Source: Calycina herbarum (lineage: Eukaryota; Ascomycota; Leotiomycetes; Helotiales; Pezizellaceae). Taken from it: a stretch of 59,283 nt of DNA. The notes under the pieces were generated by a model, which worked only from the letters and a program-made list of their open reading frames with translations, had not been told where the DNA came from and did not search any database. Both the position numbers and the translations under genes were made by a program. The stretch spans positions 1-59,283 of the forward strand of contig LLEY01000269.1 in NCBI GenBank assembly GCA_001414485.1, read 5' to 3'. Positions 11,961-25,190 of the stretch are shown piece by piece. How positions within the stretch are numbered: position 1 is the first letter of the stretch; each line of letters begins with the position of its first letter.

Positions 11961-12131
11961 TTTATTACTAGTTCTTTTTATTCGTAGGAAGACGTTAGTA
12001 TAATATCTCTTTAGTTTAGATCTTAAAGTAGGAAGGCTTATAATAGGAAAAGAAACAGGCTACTAGCCTATTAATAATATTTCTTAGGTTATACTTAAGC
12101 GTAGGGACACGCTAGTCTAAGAAGGAGATAG

Positions 12132-12575
12132 TATTATAAATCACGTTTCACGTAGTAAGTAGTCTAGATAGCGCTCTAATAAGATAAGATATAATATCTA
12201 GGAAATAGAAGGTAATATAGATAGGAATCTATAGTATAAAGGTATTTAGGATTCTAGGATCTTACTATTAGAATAATATTAGGAATTACGTAATATATAT
12301 CGCTTATATTACTTAGCGACATAAGCGATATATCGATAGTATTAATAAGCGATATAGGAAAAAGTAGAAAGTTCTATATAAGACTAGCACGTCTACTATT
12401 AGATAGAAGCTTCGTACTTAACTTTAGTTATTAATCTTATTATATTATTTAATATCTTTAATATAAGTAACGAGTTTACTTCTAAGTAAACAAACCGGCG
12501 TATCTATACTTCTTACTTATATACTAACCTTCGAGACTTAGTTACCTTTATTTAGTTTGTTTAAGTTTCGTTATA
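12132..12575 (+). mobile_element. Gypsy A LTR (3' LTR of plus-strand copy)
   Basis: Starts TATTATAAATCACG and ends GTTTCGTTATA, closely matching the LTR at 39988-40427. The stretch between the antisense ORF and this LTR (11961-12131) is untranslated 3' region. The right flank TAAAC lies in gypsy C and does not match the left flank CTATA at 4392-4396. Confidence 0.8.
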
Positions 12576-15500
12576 TAAACCTAGTTCTCTTAAGTATAGT
12601 TAATATACTAGCGGAGGTACTTAGAAATAGACTTATTACTGATTTCGGTTTAGCTATTAGTCTTAAGGTAGTAGGTAGTAGAAAGGTCGATTTATATATA
12701 TCATATATTATAGACTGTTTTCTAGAATACTTTAACGAATAGCGAGTCTTTATTAGAGATAATAGAGTCTAGTATAAATAAGCGAGCTAAGTTAATAGTA
12801 GTCTGCTTTGAATAATATAGAATAATATAATAGTCTTTTATAAGTCTATTAGTAACTACTATAATCTAGTTATAACTGTCTATTATTATAATTAGTCTTA
12901 TAAAATTAATAGATAGGTCCTTCTACTACTAGGTTAGAATAGAGAGTAGCTTTAAAGTACCTTAGTATTATAGCTAGAAAAACTTATTTCGAAGGTAACT
13001 CTTATAGACTTTAACGAATTACTTAACATTCTTATAAAGTTTAGACTACTAGTAGTCTCTAGATACTAGCTTAAATATCTTATCCTTACTAGGGTAGCTA
13101 CTCTTAACTAAATCGTAGATTTTCTAAAGAAGCTAGACTCTAAGCTTAGTATCTAGGACGTATAGTCTATCTCGAAAGTAGAGCTTACCCTCGGTAATAC
13201 GACATTCTAATAAGGCTATTTCCTTTAAGTAAGATATATAGTCTATTCTATTTATCTCTCTAGAAACACGAGTCTAAAATAGGTCTTCTTAATAACCTTT
13301 ATAAAGAAGTCGAGTAAGTTTAAGATTATCTAGCTCTAGCTCTTCTAGGTCCTCTTCTATAGGTTTAGATTTGTCTTAAAAGAGTACTATATATATAGCT
13401 AGGTCTAAATTATAAGGTTTTAGAAGTGATTACTACTAGTATAGTACTTAAGAGTTATTAGATAATAAGAGTAGATCCTAGGAAAGACTTGTTCTATTAT
13501 CTGCTTTTGTTATTACTTTCCTAGGTACTAGCTTAATAATAAAGTAGAACTGGGAAAGGAATTCGCTCTAGCGTACTTAGCAGCGGGTAAGCTGCTTTAT
13601 AGTTATAAAGTATTTCAAATTAGAGTAATTAGTAATAACTAAGATTAGATAGGCTGTTCTTAAAAGTTCTAAGCGCTACGCTTTAAAAGCTTGAATAATA
13701 ATAAGCAGCTCTTTATTATAAATCTTATAGTTATATTTAGCTAGGTTGAAGACTCTTAATATAAAGACGACTAGGTATAATACGCTGTCGTAGTACTAGG
13801 AGAGAATAGCAGCGGATACGTAGTTTAAATAGTCGTACTCTAAGATAACCTCTGTTATAGAATTAAAATAGCGTAATATAAATACTAATATAAATACTAA
13901 CTTCAAGGTCTTAAAGGCTTTAGTATATTCTTTAGTCTATTTCTAAGGTATATTTAACTTAGATAGACGATTTAGTAGCCTAACTATCTTAGAGAAGTTT
14001 CTAATAAAGCAATAGTAAAAGTTTATAAAACCTAGAAAAGCTTAGAAGTCTTTAAGGTTTTAAGATACCTCTTACTAAACTATTATAAATACTTTCTTAG
14101 AGTCTATTCTTACTCTATCTATAGAGATAATTATACTAAGGTATTAAACTTCTTAGGTTTTAAATTCGTACTTCTTAATATCTAGGTAGAGACTAGCTTT
14201 TTAAAGAGTATCGAGGACTTAGTATACGTGCTAGCGGTAAGAGAGTAGGTCGTCTGAAAAGATAAAAATATCGTTAAGATATACTATATAGAAGATGTCT
14301 AGGAAGAGGTATAAGACTTTGTTAATCCTAGCTTAAAATATTATAGATATATTAGTTAAGCTAAATAGTATAACTAATAACTTAAAAAGACTATACTAAG
14401 TATTAAATACTATAAGCTATTTATCCTCTTCTTATATTCTAATATAGTTAAACGCTGCGATAACGTCTAATTTAATATAATACTTAGCTATACTTAATCT
14501 TTAAAGGGTTTCTTAGATATAAGAGGTCGGGTATCGATTCTTAATTATAATATTATTAAGCTATCTATAGTCTACGTAAAAGCGTAGGCCTCTTCCTAGC
14601 TTTTTCGTAAATAGTATAGACGATGCTACTAGTAATATACTAGCTCTTATAAAGCCCTTATCGAGTTACTCTTTTAGGTATTTATATAAGACTTCTAATT
14701 CTCTAACAGACATATTATATAGTAGGCTATAGAGTGCTCTTATTCCTGGTTTCAACTTAATATAAAGATCGTAGTCTTAGTAAGAGAGTAATTCATCTAC
14801 TACTTATAGTTAGAAGAGCGGAAGGTGTTAATAGTACAACTAGAGTAGTAAAGAGGCTAGATTAATATAATAGTCTTTAGGTTATTATATTTATTAAGGC
14901 TTTTCTAAATATTATTAAGTAAGACTCTTTAAAGATATAGCTTAGCTGCTTTTTAGTAGCGTAGAGACTACTAGTATACTACTTTAGTCTCTTTAAAATA
15001 AAATTTCTTTTCTATACACTTATAACTAATACTTTATCTCTTTTTATATAATGTTTATAGTCTTAGTTAAACTATAAGGTATTCTTTCTCTAGTTAATTA
15101 GAGGGTTATATTTAGTAAGCTAAGGCTTCCTAAGTATAATTTCGTAAGAGCTAAGCTTAGTAACGTAAAAGCGTTATTAGTAGTCGATATACTAGCTTAT
15201 ATATAGATTAAGAGTAACGAAGTAGGTAAGGTTCTCTACTAACGAAGGCGATCTATTAGCTATATAAAGACAGCGAGGTTTTACTAAGGGTTTAAGAGTA
15301 AAGTTATTTTACTATATATAATTAGAATTAATAAAAGCTTTAGCTAAAGCGCTAGAGTTAAGTATAAAGTAGATAGTAGAGTATTTTATATTATTAGTAC
15401 TAACTAATTTATAAGAAACCTCTATTATACTCTTCTTCTATCTTTCCTCTAGTAATAATAATATTAAAGCTTTCTTCTGATTTCTACGTCTCTAATAGTG

Positions 15501-16352
15501 ACTATTAATAGAGACTAGGCTTTTATCTTAACCTCGTCTACGTTCTTTACCTTTTCTTCTTTCTAGCGACAGGCTTTCTTTAGCTTAGTATAACCTAGAA
15601 GGCTATATGTCTTATTATCGTAGTAGTAACAAAGCTTATACTCTGCTTAAAACTTCTTATAAGCAGCCTTTAACTTAGAAGTATTAGCCTAGGTTTTGTT
15701 CTTAACGTCCTTCTAAGTCTAGACGTGTTTTCCTCTAACCTTTAAGATATCGAGGTCTATTATCTTAGAGTTAGAGAGTGAATTAGTCGAAGCCGAGGTA
15801 ATTAGAGTAGTAGTAGAGCTATAGTTGTTCTTAAGATACTAAGTACTATAAACAGTTTAGTTAATATTATCTTTCTCTTATATTAGGTTAGCTAAGGTAT
15901 TAAGCTTAATAGCTAAGGTATAGCGAGGGTCTACAAGGATAATAGCTCGAATAGAGAGGTAGGTAGTAAGGAGGAGTCTCTAGATATAATCAAATCTAGT
16001 AGAGTTAGTAGTAGTAGCTAATAATAAGTAGAAGAAGAGGAATTCAGAGGCTAATCGATAGCACTGCTTTTCTTTTTAAAGTTTAGCGAAAGCTTTCTTA
16101 TAGCTAAACTTATTACTAAATATATTATAAAGAATGTCTAATATCTCTTCTACTAAGGCCATTGTAGTAAATTCGCTAACGTCGTTAAGGTAGAAGTCGA
16201 TATACTTACGTGCTTCTTTCTCTAGAGTTAATAAAGCGTAAGCTATTCGTTTAGATTTAGTAAGGAACTAGTTAGAGTTAGTATAAAGCTTAACTTTAAG
16301 ATTAATAATATATAATCGTAGCTTAGTAGCGGATTAGCAGCTATTACCAAAC
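12576..16352 (-). pseudogene. Ty3/gypsy C gag-pol remnant
   Basis: Reading leftwards: gag from 16352, a zinc knuckle near 15650-15600 (LCYYYDNKTYSLLGYTK, formerly CCHC), protease, reverse transcriptase with the active-site loop IVYLNDIFIFSDD near 14330-14240 (first catalytic Asp changed to Asn), RNase H near 13860-13570 (NYKIYNKELLIIIQAFKA), and integrase towards 12576. No LTR of its own is visible. The left end meets a gypsy A LTR and the right end an LTR1. It is distinct from gypsy A and B in sequence, heavily RIP-mutated and non-functional. Confidence 0.75.
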
Positions 16353-16902
16353 TGTTAAAATGGTCACGCAAGAGGGCAGAAGGCAGAAGTCAAGGGTATA
16401 AATTATGTGTATATGTGTGTGTGTATATGTGTGTGTATGTGTGTGTGTGTATGTGTGTGTGTGTATGTGTGTCCTGGGTAAACATCCCAGGACCTAGTTA
16501 TATACACATGTGTATAAAGGACTCTTTGTATATACGCATTCGGAATACGTATGCGGTGTACAAAGGACTCTTTGTATATACGTATACGGAATACGTATGC
16601 GGTGTACAAAGGACTCTTTGTATATACGCATTCGGAATACGCATACGGTGTACAAAGGACTCTTTATATATACGTATGCGGAATACGCATGCGGTATACG
16701 CCACAAAACGCCACTTCCGTAAACGGAATACGCATGCGGAAGTATATGTAATTAATATACAAAACTTAACGCGTTGCTCTAGAGTGCTCTAGACACATCA
16801 GAACCACGAGGTCACGTGATATTCTGACTAAGCTTAACTTTTAGGTCTATATACACTTAAGCACTTATGTCTAAGTATACTAGATACTAATATATTATCA
16901 TA
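16353..16902 (-). mobile_element. LTR1 between gypsy C and copia
   Basis: TGTTAAAATGG to TTATCATA, with four 46-bp repeat units, among the longest arrays here. The left flank CAAAC is gypsy C and the right flank GAGAC is copia pol. The pentamers are mismatched, so this is another junction copy. Confidence 0.75.
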
Positions 16903-17451
16903 GAGACACTATTTATTATTAGTATAAATTAATATCTTCTTTAGTAGCCTAGTCTTCATTTTTATCTAATTTTAGCCCTAGTTCTATAGGAGTAGTTATA
17001 GGAGTTCAATTAGTTTTATTAAACTTAGCTTTAATATTAGCTAAGTATTTATTTTGATTTATAGTAAGTACCTAGTTATTAATATTATACTTTATTTCTA
17101 TATCTAGGAACTGGTTTATAAGTCCTAGATATTGTAATTTTAATACCTTACTTATACTAGATATTACTTTATCTATATTAAGCTTATTAGGACCTATTAT
17201 AATAAGGTTATTAACATAGTATATAATAGTAACCTTAGTTTCCTTATTTATAAAGATACCTTTATTAAAGAGTAGGACTATGAATCCTATTTTAGTATAT
17301 ATATCTAGTAGATATTTATACCATAGTCTAGGGCTCTGTTTTAGACTATATAAGGCTTTATTAAGCTTATAAACCTTACTAGTATTATTCCTTTCAAAGC
17401 TTATAGGCTATATAATATAGATATCTTTATCTATTTTAGTATATATAAAAG
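16903..17451 (-). pseudogene. Ty1/copia reverse transcriptase fragment
   Basis: The minus strand encodes the copia RT palm. Reading from 17440: DKDIYII, then YKLNKALYSLKQSPRLWYK (the family's KLxKALYGLKQSPR block), then IIYYVNNLIIIGPNKLNI, where the catalytic YVDD has become YVNN through G-to-A change. It continues into LTPITTPIELGLKLDKNED and is cut by the LTR1 at 16902. The 5' part is cut by an LTR1 of opposite orientation at 17452. Inactive. Confidence 0.85.
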
Positions 17452-17979
17452 TATAATAATATATAAATAAATACTATAAATATAAGAGATTAAGTATAAT
17501 TAATACTTAAAGAAAATACTTTATTATAAATAATTTATATATTAGTATCTAGTATACTTAGACATACGTGCTTAAGTGTATATAGACCTAAAGGTTAAGC
17601 TTAGTCAGAATACCACGTGACATCGCGGTTCTGATGTGTCTAGAGCACTCTAGAGCAACGCGGTAAGTTTTGTATATTAATTATATTTACTTCCGCATAC
17701 GTATTCCGTTTACGGAAGTGGCGTTTTATAGCGTATTCCAAATGCGTATATACAAAGAGTCCTTTGTACACCGCATACGTATTCCGAGTACTTATATACA
17801 AAGAGGCCTTTGTACACTGTATACGTATTCCGTATACGTATATACAAAAGAGTCCTTTGTACACATATGTATATAACTAGGTCCTAGGACGTCTACCCAG
17901 GACACACACACACACATATATACACATAATTTATACCCTTGACTTCTGCCTTCTGCCCTCTTACGTGACTATTTTAACA
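17452..17979 (+). mobile_element. LTR1 (long form)
   Basis: TATAATAATATATAAATAAA to TTTTAACA, including the A/T-rich segment missing from short forms. Two full 46-bp units and one variant are present. The left flank AAAAG is in copia RT and the right flank TGTAT is in unassigned sequence; no target duplication. Confidence 0.75.
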
Positions 17980-18221
17980 TGTATCCTAAGTATCTTTAGT
18001 ATTAAGTTTATCTTAGATTTGTAGAAGAGGCCTATTCTCTATAAGTAATTATATATTACTTAATACTTTAAGGTCTTATTCGTCTTCGATCGACGACATA
18101 ATATACTCAAGTTGTCCTTCCTTAGTAAGGAAGGCCTTAGTGTGTATTGCCTAGACCTTATAGTTAAGAGAGCCTTTAAGCTTTTATATTGCGATTTTGT
18201 CGTAGGTCGGCATTACTACTA
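17980..18221. other. Unassigned RIP-mutated stretch between two LTR1 copies
   Basis: About 240 bp. The minus strand has a short stretch without many stops (FLTKEGQLEYIMSSIEDE near 18150-18090), which hints at a decayed pol or transposase piece. I could not assign it to a family. Confidence 0.4.
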
Positions 18222-18348
18222 TATAAAAATGGTCACGTAAGAGGACAGAAGGCAGAAGGCAGAAGTTAAGAGTATAAATATATATGTATATGTATGTATA
18301 TATGTGTGTGTATATATGTGTGTATATGTGTGTGTATATATGTGTGTA

Positions 18349-18379
<31 letters not shown>

Positions 18380-18765
18380 ATGTGTGTGTGTGTCCTGGGT
18401 AGACGTCCTAGGACCTAGTTATATATATATGTGTATAAAGGACTCTTTTATATATACGTATACGGAATACGTATACAGTGTACAAAGGCCTCTTTGTATA
18501 TACGTACTCGGAATACGTATACGGAAGTAAATATAATTAATATACAAAACTTAACGCGTTGCTCTAGAGTGCTCTAGACACATCAGAACCGCGAGGTCAC
18601 GTGGTATTCTGACTAAGCTTAACCTTTAGGTCTATATACACTTAAGCACGTATGTCTAAGTATACTAGATACTAATATATAAATTATTTATAATAAAGTA
18701 TTTTCTTTAGATATTAATTACACTTAATCTCTTATACTTATAGTATTTATTTATATATTATTATA
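18222..18765 (-). mobile_element. LTR1 (long form, TATAAAAATGG end)
   Basis: Starts TATAAAAATGGTCACG instead of TGTTAAAATGG and ends TTATTATA. It has the longest (TG)n/(TA) tract in the window (about 18275-18392). The flanks TACTA and GTATT do not match. Confidence 0.75.
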
Positions 18766-19110
18766 GTATTCGATCTATAGCGTTTATTCTTCAGTTAAAG
18801 GCGTGTTATAATATATATCTTAAGAAGCAGGTTACTATTGTCATCGATGTCTTATACTCTTTCTATTTAGGCCTTAGGTTTCTTATTATACTCGATTTAG
18901 GTATTATAACCTCTAACCTCGAGTTTATTATCTATAAGTTTATAACGGCTCTCTATAAATATACTAAAAGAGATACTTATAGAATAGTACCTATATTCGA
19001 AGAAAACTAAACTAAAGAGAGAAGAGAAGAGTTAGTACGCTCTGTCTCTATTTATATATACTAAGCGAGACTTCGGTAGAACCTCGGCACGTGATCCAGT
19101 CGTATATAAC
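18766..19110. other. Unassigned RIP-mutated stretch
   Basis: No recognisable coding motif. A less mutated patch near 19072-19105 (AGAACCTCGGCACGTGATCC) resembles the AGAACCTCGG motif in the inverted repeats of the pogo element at 23332. It could be an eroded pogo end, but no partner end is visible. Confidence 0.3.
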
Positions 19111-20111
19111 TAGGACTGTTATAAAGTTCAATTTTTTCAAGTAATACTACTTCTTTCTAGACAGTAGCGTTGATCCGTTTCTTCTTATTAGAGTCTTTCT
19201 TCTTACTATACTCGTTCGCTCTATAGCTAGAAAGGCTATATAAGTAATATAAGTTTTACTCGCGTCGACGATTTCGCTCCTTCTAGGAAAGTCCTCCTTT
19301 TCCGAAGTCCTTCTAGGTTCCTTTCTTTAAGACCTATAATTTCTAAGTCGTGTTAATTTCTATAGAATCTCTATAGTCCTTCTTTCTACTCTTTCTATAT
19401 CGATACTTATAACTACTCTTCTTCTCTAGACTTCGTTTATAGTTTTAATTATCGATTTTAATTACGTTATTAGTTAATTTATTTAAAGTATTAGAAAAAT
19501 CTTCTTAGACCAGTTTATTCTTAATACTATTCTTTAGACCTTAATAGAATTATTCGCGTAGTACTTTATTATTCTATTCTATTTATATAGAAGAATATTA
19601 CTAGAACTATAAAGCATATTTAGTAGCTAAGCCTTTTTATCTAAGTAAGTATAAAGCTTTAACTACTTTTTTCTTTATATTAATATTCTTAAAAGTCTAG
19701 TTAATTCCGACCTTAAACTCTTAAATATTCTTAAACAAGTCTCTTATCTTTTTAGATATTTAAAGTAAGACTTTTCTCTTAGTAGTTTTATTCTTCTAAA
19801 AATCTTCTAAATATAGTTCTAACCAGTTATAAGCTACCTCTTTAAGATAGGTAGATAACTATATAACCTAATTAGTTTTATTTCTAAACTAGGTAGTATA
19901 AAAGTTCAAGTATATAGAAGCTTTTATAAGAAACTTAGCTAGTTTTTTAAGTAAGCTATCAAATAGCTTTGGGATTAGAAGCTTTACTTCTTTATAGAGA
20001 GTAGTAACTAGTGTAGCCGTAGTAGCTACGGCTGGTTTTAGTAGAGTTGTTTTTAAGGTAGAAGAGATAGTCGATATATCAGCGATCTTACTTCGAAGTA
20101 GATACTTAAAG
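19111..20111 (-). pseudogene. Gypsy A gag remnant (minus-strand copy)
   Basis: The minus strand is colinear with gypsy A gag (33572-34560 on the plus strand), including the zinc-knuckle area near 19270-19190 and the segment near 20080. It is truncated at the left near 19111 and linked on the right to its LTR at 20112-20574. Multiple stops; non-functional. Confidence 0.65.
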
Positions 20112-20574
20112 TATAACGAAACTTAAATAGAGTAAACAAAGATAACTAAGTCTCGAGGGTTAGTATATAAGTAAGAAGTATAGAAGCGCCGGGTTGTTTA
20201 CTTAGAAGTAAACTCGTTACTTATATCAAAGATATTAAATAAGATAATAAGATTAATAACTAAAGTTAAGTACAAAGCTGCTATCTAATAGCAGACGTAC
20301 TAGTCTTATATAGAACCTTCGTTCTTATTTTAGAGTCTCGTTCTATAGAAGTCTTAAAAGTAGAGTCCGACTCTAATTCTAAGGCTTCTAAAAACTAGAC
20401 TCTATTACCTAACTGTTCCTAACCGAGTTATGTAATATAACCTATAATAAAATCTATAGATTATATATCTAATATATTCAATCCTCTTTCCTCTTCTAGG
20501 TTCTAATAGTACTTGTTCTATTAGAGCGTTACCTAGACTTCACTTAGTTACGTACTAGCACGTGATTTATAATA
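20112..20574 (-). mobile_element. Gypsy A LTR, minus orientation
   Basis: Reads TATAACGAAACTTAAAT on the plus strand and ends in CGTGATTTATAATA, the reverse complement of the gypsy A LTR. It serves as the 5' LTR of the gag remnant to its left. The right neighbour is RT of another gypsy (A'), so this insertion cut that element. Confidence 0.75.
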
Positions 20575-22076
20575 TATAGGTATTCTACTAATCTAGTTTT
20601 ATAAATTTCTTTACTTAGCCTAACTTATCTTATAAGTATTAGCTAGTTAGTAACAGGTAAGCGTTCTTAATTACTACGTTATTTAGTTCCTTATAATTAA
20701 TATATACTCGTCTATTTAGATTATCCTTTTTCTTAATAATAAGTATATTTAAGAAGATAGGCGATCTAGATTTTCAAATATAACCTTTCTTTATTCCTTA
20801 TTAGATATAACTTTCTAATAAAGCTAAGTTATTCTAGTTATATAGTTAAAGCCTCTACTTCTTAAGATTATAACTCTCTATTAACTTAATCTTATAATCC
20901 TATAGTTAATATTTAAGAAGAGTATATATATCTTCTAGGTCTTTAAATAACTTCGTAAATTCTCTATACTATATAGGTATTTCGTTATTAGCTTTCTTAC
21001 TAACCTATAAAGAACTCTAGGCTAGGTGTTCTAGTATATTAGAAGAAGTAGCGCTAACCTCGTTCTAGCTTTATAGTTATAAATATAAGCTTATATATTT
21101 ATATTAACTAAAGGTTATTATTTAGGCCTTTTAGTTAATATCTAGATTATATTCTTAAATCTATAGTATACTAAGTATTACTTTCTCACTTCCTATTTTA
21201 ATAATATCGAATTATATATCTAAATAGTATCTTTTAATATTAATTTTTATTAGAATAGTTTACTAATTAATAATTCCGTCCTAGTATACAACGTTCGTTC
21301 TATTAACCACTTCTAGATAGTATAGCTTTATACTTTTAATTAGAACGTTTAGCTTCTTTAAAGCTATTAGAGAAAGGAAATTACCTATTACTCTAGAGTT
21401 GATTATAATCTAAAGTTCTCTTTCTTATATCTTTACTATTACTATAAGTTACTATTCTCCTATAGTAGTATAAATTTCTAGTTTAATATAGTAAACCTTA
21501 AATATTCTTTCTCTAGTATCCTCTTTTAAAGAGCTTAAGAAGAATATTACCTTTTTATTATTAGAAAAGGCTATCTTATATATTAGACTATTTTCTACAG
21601 TTCTCTTAGGTTCTAGAAGGGTTCTAACAAAGTATCTCTCTATTAACTAGTCTAATATAACACGTAGTTTATATTAAACCTATTTAATAGTTATCTTATA
21701 TAAGATTTTAGTAACCTATTATTCGCTCTCTATTAGTTAGTAAAATTCCTAGATTAGAGTAGCTTAGAGGTTTACTTAAATAACTCTAAATATCTACTAA
21801 TCTCCTAGTCTCTTAAATAATATTACTATTCCTTTTTCTACTCTTAGTATCTGATATTTCTTATTAATTTCTAACTTATAATCTTAACTAGGTAGGTAAG
21901 TAGTAATATCTAACTTTGAATATCTATTATATTCGTCGAACTCTTCTATATAATACTATTACTATTTAGCGATATTATCTTTTAGATCTATAACTATCTA
22001 TAAGTCTCCTTTCTCTAGGTAGTTATTAGATACTACCTATTCTAGCCCTGGTTCTTTAAATTCGATGCTTTCTCTT

Positions 22077-22461
22077 TATAATAATATATTAGTATCTAGT
22101 ATACTTAGACATAAGTGCTTAAGTGTATATAGACCTAAAAGTTAAGCTTAGTCAGAATACCTCGTGACCTCGCGGTTCTGATATGTCTAGAGCACTCTAG
22201 AGCAACGCGTTAAGTTTTGTATATTAATTACATATACTTCCGTATACGTATTCCGTTTACGGAAGTGGCGTTTTGTAGCGTATTCCGTATACGTATATAC
22301 AAAGAGTCCTTTGTACACATGTATATATAACTAGGTCCTGGGACGTCTACCTAGAATACATATACATATACACACACATACATACATATACACACACACA
22401 TATATATATAATTTATACCCTTGACTTCTGCCTTCTGCCCTCTTACGTGACCATTTTAACA
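22077..22461 (+). mobile_element. Solo LTR1 with target duplication CTCTT
   Basis: A compact copy (385 bp) with exact duplications CTCTT at 22072-22076 and 22462-22466. It carries only one copy of the CAAAGAGTCCTTTG palindrome, so the 46-bp array is at its minimum. It is inserted in gypsy A'; the same host sequence without the insert lies near 4365-4390. Confidence 0.85.
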
Positions 22462-23331
22462 CTCTTCTAGTAATAGAGCTAACTATGGTTACTTAGTTCT
22501 AGTCGTTCTATACTATCGTATAAGTAGTTAAGATAGTAGAATTAATTCCTCAAGTAGAATATAGGCTCTAAAAGCCAGGTTTCTAGCTTTCTATATACAT
22601 CTATCTATTTCCTCTCTTAAAGGTTCTAATAAATACCTATAACTCGCCTTATTCTAGCTTATATATTCTAGGATCTACCTCTAATAAGTTAGATACTAAT
22701 TCTAATAACTCTAATAAACTTATTAATAGCGGTGTTTCGTACTCTGCTTAAAGAGGTAATTTGTAATCTATTTCCGACCGTGTATCGTAGTATTCTTTAA
22801 GTAGTAGATCTCTATTATTATTAGTATCCTATACCTTACTAACTTATAGCTTGATTCCTTCGTTTAGCTATAGATATATAGCGCCTGCTATTATATTCGC
22901 GGTATCTGTTTCGATCTATATACTATATTCTCTAGCTTTAAGCTCTTTATTTATAAGTTCGATTTTGTTAAGTAAGGCTACTTCTTTTCAAACTATAGTA
23001 TTAACCTATCTCTTCTCTTTTAAGTCTTTCTTCTTACTATACTTATTTACTCTATAACTAGAGAGGCTATAGTTATAACATAAGTTCTATTCGCGTCGAC
23101 GATTTCGCTTTTTCTAGGAAAGTCCTTCTTTCTTTAAAAAGGCTTTTTTCTATATAGCGCTTACCTTCTTACTATACTTACTAGCGTGACTATGTTTCTA
23201 CTTTCCTAACCTTTTACTCTTTTCTTTATACCTAAGGTTACTCTTTCTAAATTTATATAGACGGTTATCTAACTAGACTACCTCTTTAATTATACTTATA
23301 ATAGTTTAAAACTATAAGTTTTATTTAGCTA

Positions 23332-25190
23332 ACGTGGTTTATTAGAACCTCGGTTATATCAGAACCTCGATTAATTTTCCTTAGTATATAACTTTGAACT
23401 TAAATAACTTAACTATAATATATTAAATTAACTCTTTATAATCGGAGTCTAATATACTAGATATATCTATAGCTTCTTAACAAGTTTATACGTTATAACT
23501 AGCTTTTCTATAGGTTCTATAGTGTCGTCTAGACAGTTGCCTCTCCTTATAACTACCTCTCGCTATACGTATATCGCGTCGTACCTGCTTATCTACGTCT
23601 TTCTAGGCTATAATATCCTATATATCCTCTATAATAAGTGTACCCCCTTTATAGACACGAGTCTTTTTAGCTCTCCAGCGTTTACTAAGAGCTTTATTTG
23701 CTACCCGAAGTATACGTATCTCGGTAGACAGAAGAGTTATCTTATAAGCCATTTACTCTATACCTTTAGCTGGCGCTGTAACTGTCTTAAATAGAGGGGT
23801 TAGCGAGCTTTCTTAATAGCGAGCAATTCGATTTCGTATAAGAGTTAACTATGAAAGAGCTTCTATTAGGTTAGAAGAGGTCTGAGATTCCTATAAGAGA
23901 GTGTTAGTAGTGAAGGGTCTAGAGAGTATTAGAGTCTGTAACTTTATATCAAGCTTTGAAATCACTGCTTACGGATTAAAAAGCACTAGGCCAGCTCTAC
24001 GGAATCTAGCCTAAGCGTTCTAGACTATTATAGATTCTCTATATACTATTATAAAGGCTAGAAAGAACTCTACCTTAGTAATATAGTTAATATAAGCTTT
24101 AATAAACGTCTTAATCTGTCGACTATACGCTTGTTTTAATATACTAAAACACCTAATATCAAGTAGCTAGGTTAGATAGAACGAATAGAGAGGTAGTCTA
24201 AGAGTTATAATATTATATACCTTATAGTACTCTTGGAATTCGGCTGATTCGTAGCTCTTATACCTATCTAACACTAGTATTCGATATAGACTCTTTGCTT
24301 AAGTAGTAGTATACTTATTAAAGTGTTTTAGCTATTCTAGACCTATCTCGTTGTTTATCTATCTATTACTTATCGGTTTAATAACCCAGTCGTATAGGAG
24401 GCCGCCGTCTATATACTAATTTATAAGATAATTCTTCTCTTAGACGACTAAAAATAGAGAGATATCCTAACCCTCGCTATTAATATAAGCAATTGTTATA
24501 GCCTATTCCCGATTACTTAGCTAAACTGCCTTATCTCTACTATGTCGATCTATATATATAATAACTATTATAGAGTAAATCACACCTATTATAAAGCCTG
24601 TTTCGTCGAAGTTATAGAAATCGTAATCTAAAACGCTGTATTTCGCTCTTATATTTTATATAAGTTAGAACCACGTACTAATTAGGTTAGGATCTTCGTA
24701 TAAGGCTCTTTAGAAGTCGTAAACGCGATTAAAACGCGTCTTTAACCCTAGTTATCGTTGTATAAATCGATAAGCCTAGAGCTTACTAACGCGTTTTCCT
24801 TCTTATAACTCGAGGATAAAATTAGCTATATCTTCTATACTAGCTAGCCGAGGTATAAACCCTCTGGAATCTATATCAAGTATATTCTAAATAATCACTT
24901 CTTCTTCTACCTTAGACAATTTAAGGTTTACTAGTCGACGGTCGGCTAGAGGAAGGTAGCTGTTTATTCTATTATTAAGTATAGAATAAGATATTCTATA
25001 GATCTTTATAGCTTTCTATCGACTTAGCTTTTTAGATATTCGAATTACCTTAATAGCTAGAATAACTTTTAATTCTTTAGTAATAATAGATATAGTAGAA
25101 GGTTAAAAAAACGCGTATTAAAGTTAGAAAGTAGGATTTCAGGAAAATTAATCAGGGTTCTAATATAACCGGGGTTCTAATAAACCACGT
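23332..25190 (-). mobile_element. Full-length pogo/Fot1-like DNA transposon
   Basis: 1859 bp, with inverted repeats starting ACGTGGTTTATTAGAACC at both ends and TA duplications at 23330-23331 and 25191-25192. The uninterrupted host is present at about 34220-34240. The minus strand encodes a DDE transposase: FYNFDETGFIIG near 24630-24590 (first Asp intact), a W..DLPPDW-like segment now RRPPIRLGY near 24400, and ILVLDRYKSYESAEFQE near 24290-24230, where the family has LILDGHxSHxS. The C-terminal basic region is KRRRAK-like near 23690. Scattered TAG/TAA stops and missing Trp codons indicate an inactive copy. Confidence 0.85.

Noticed and set aside
4397..12575. One simple full-length gypsy A with nested copia
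   Set aside because: The outer flanks (CTATA and TAAAC) differ, about 2.6 kb of pol is missing, and the host sequence differs on the two sides; a recombined structure fits better.
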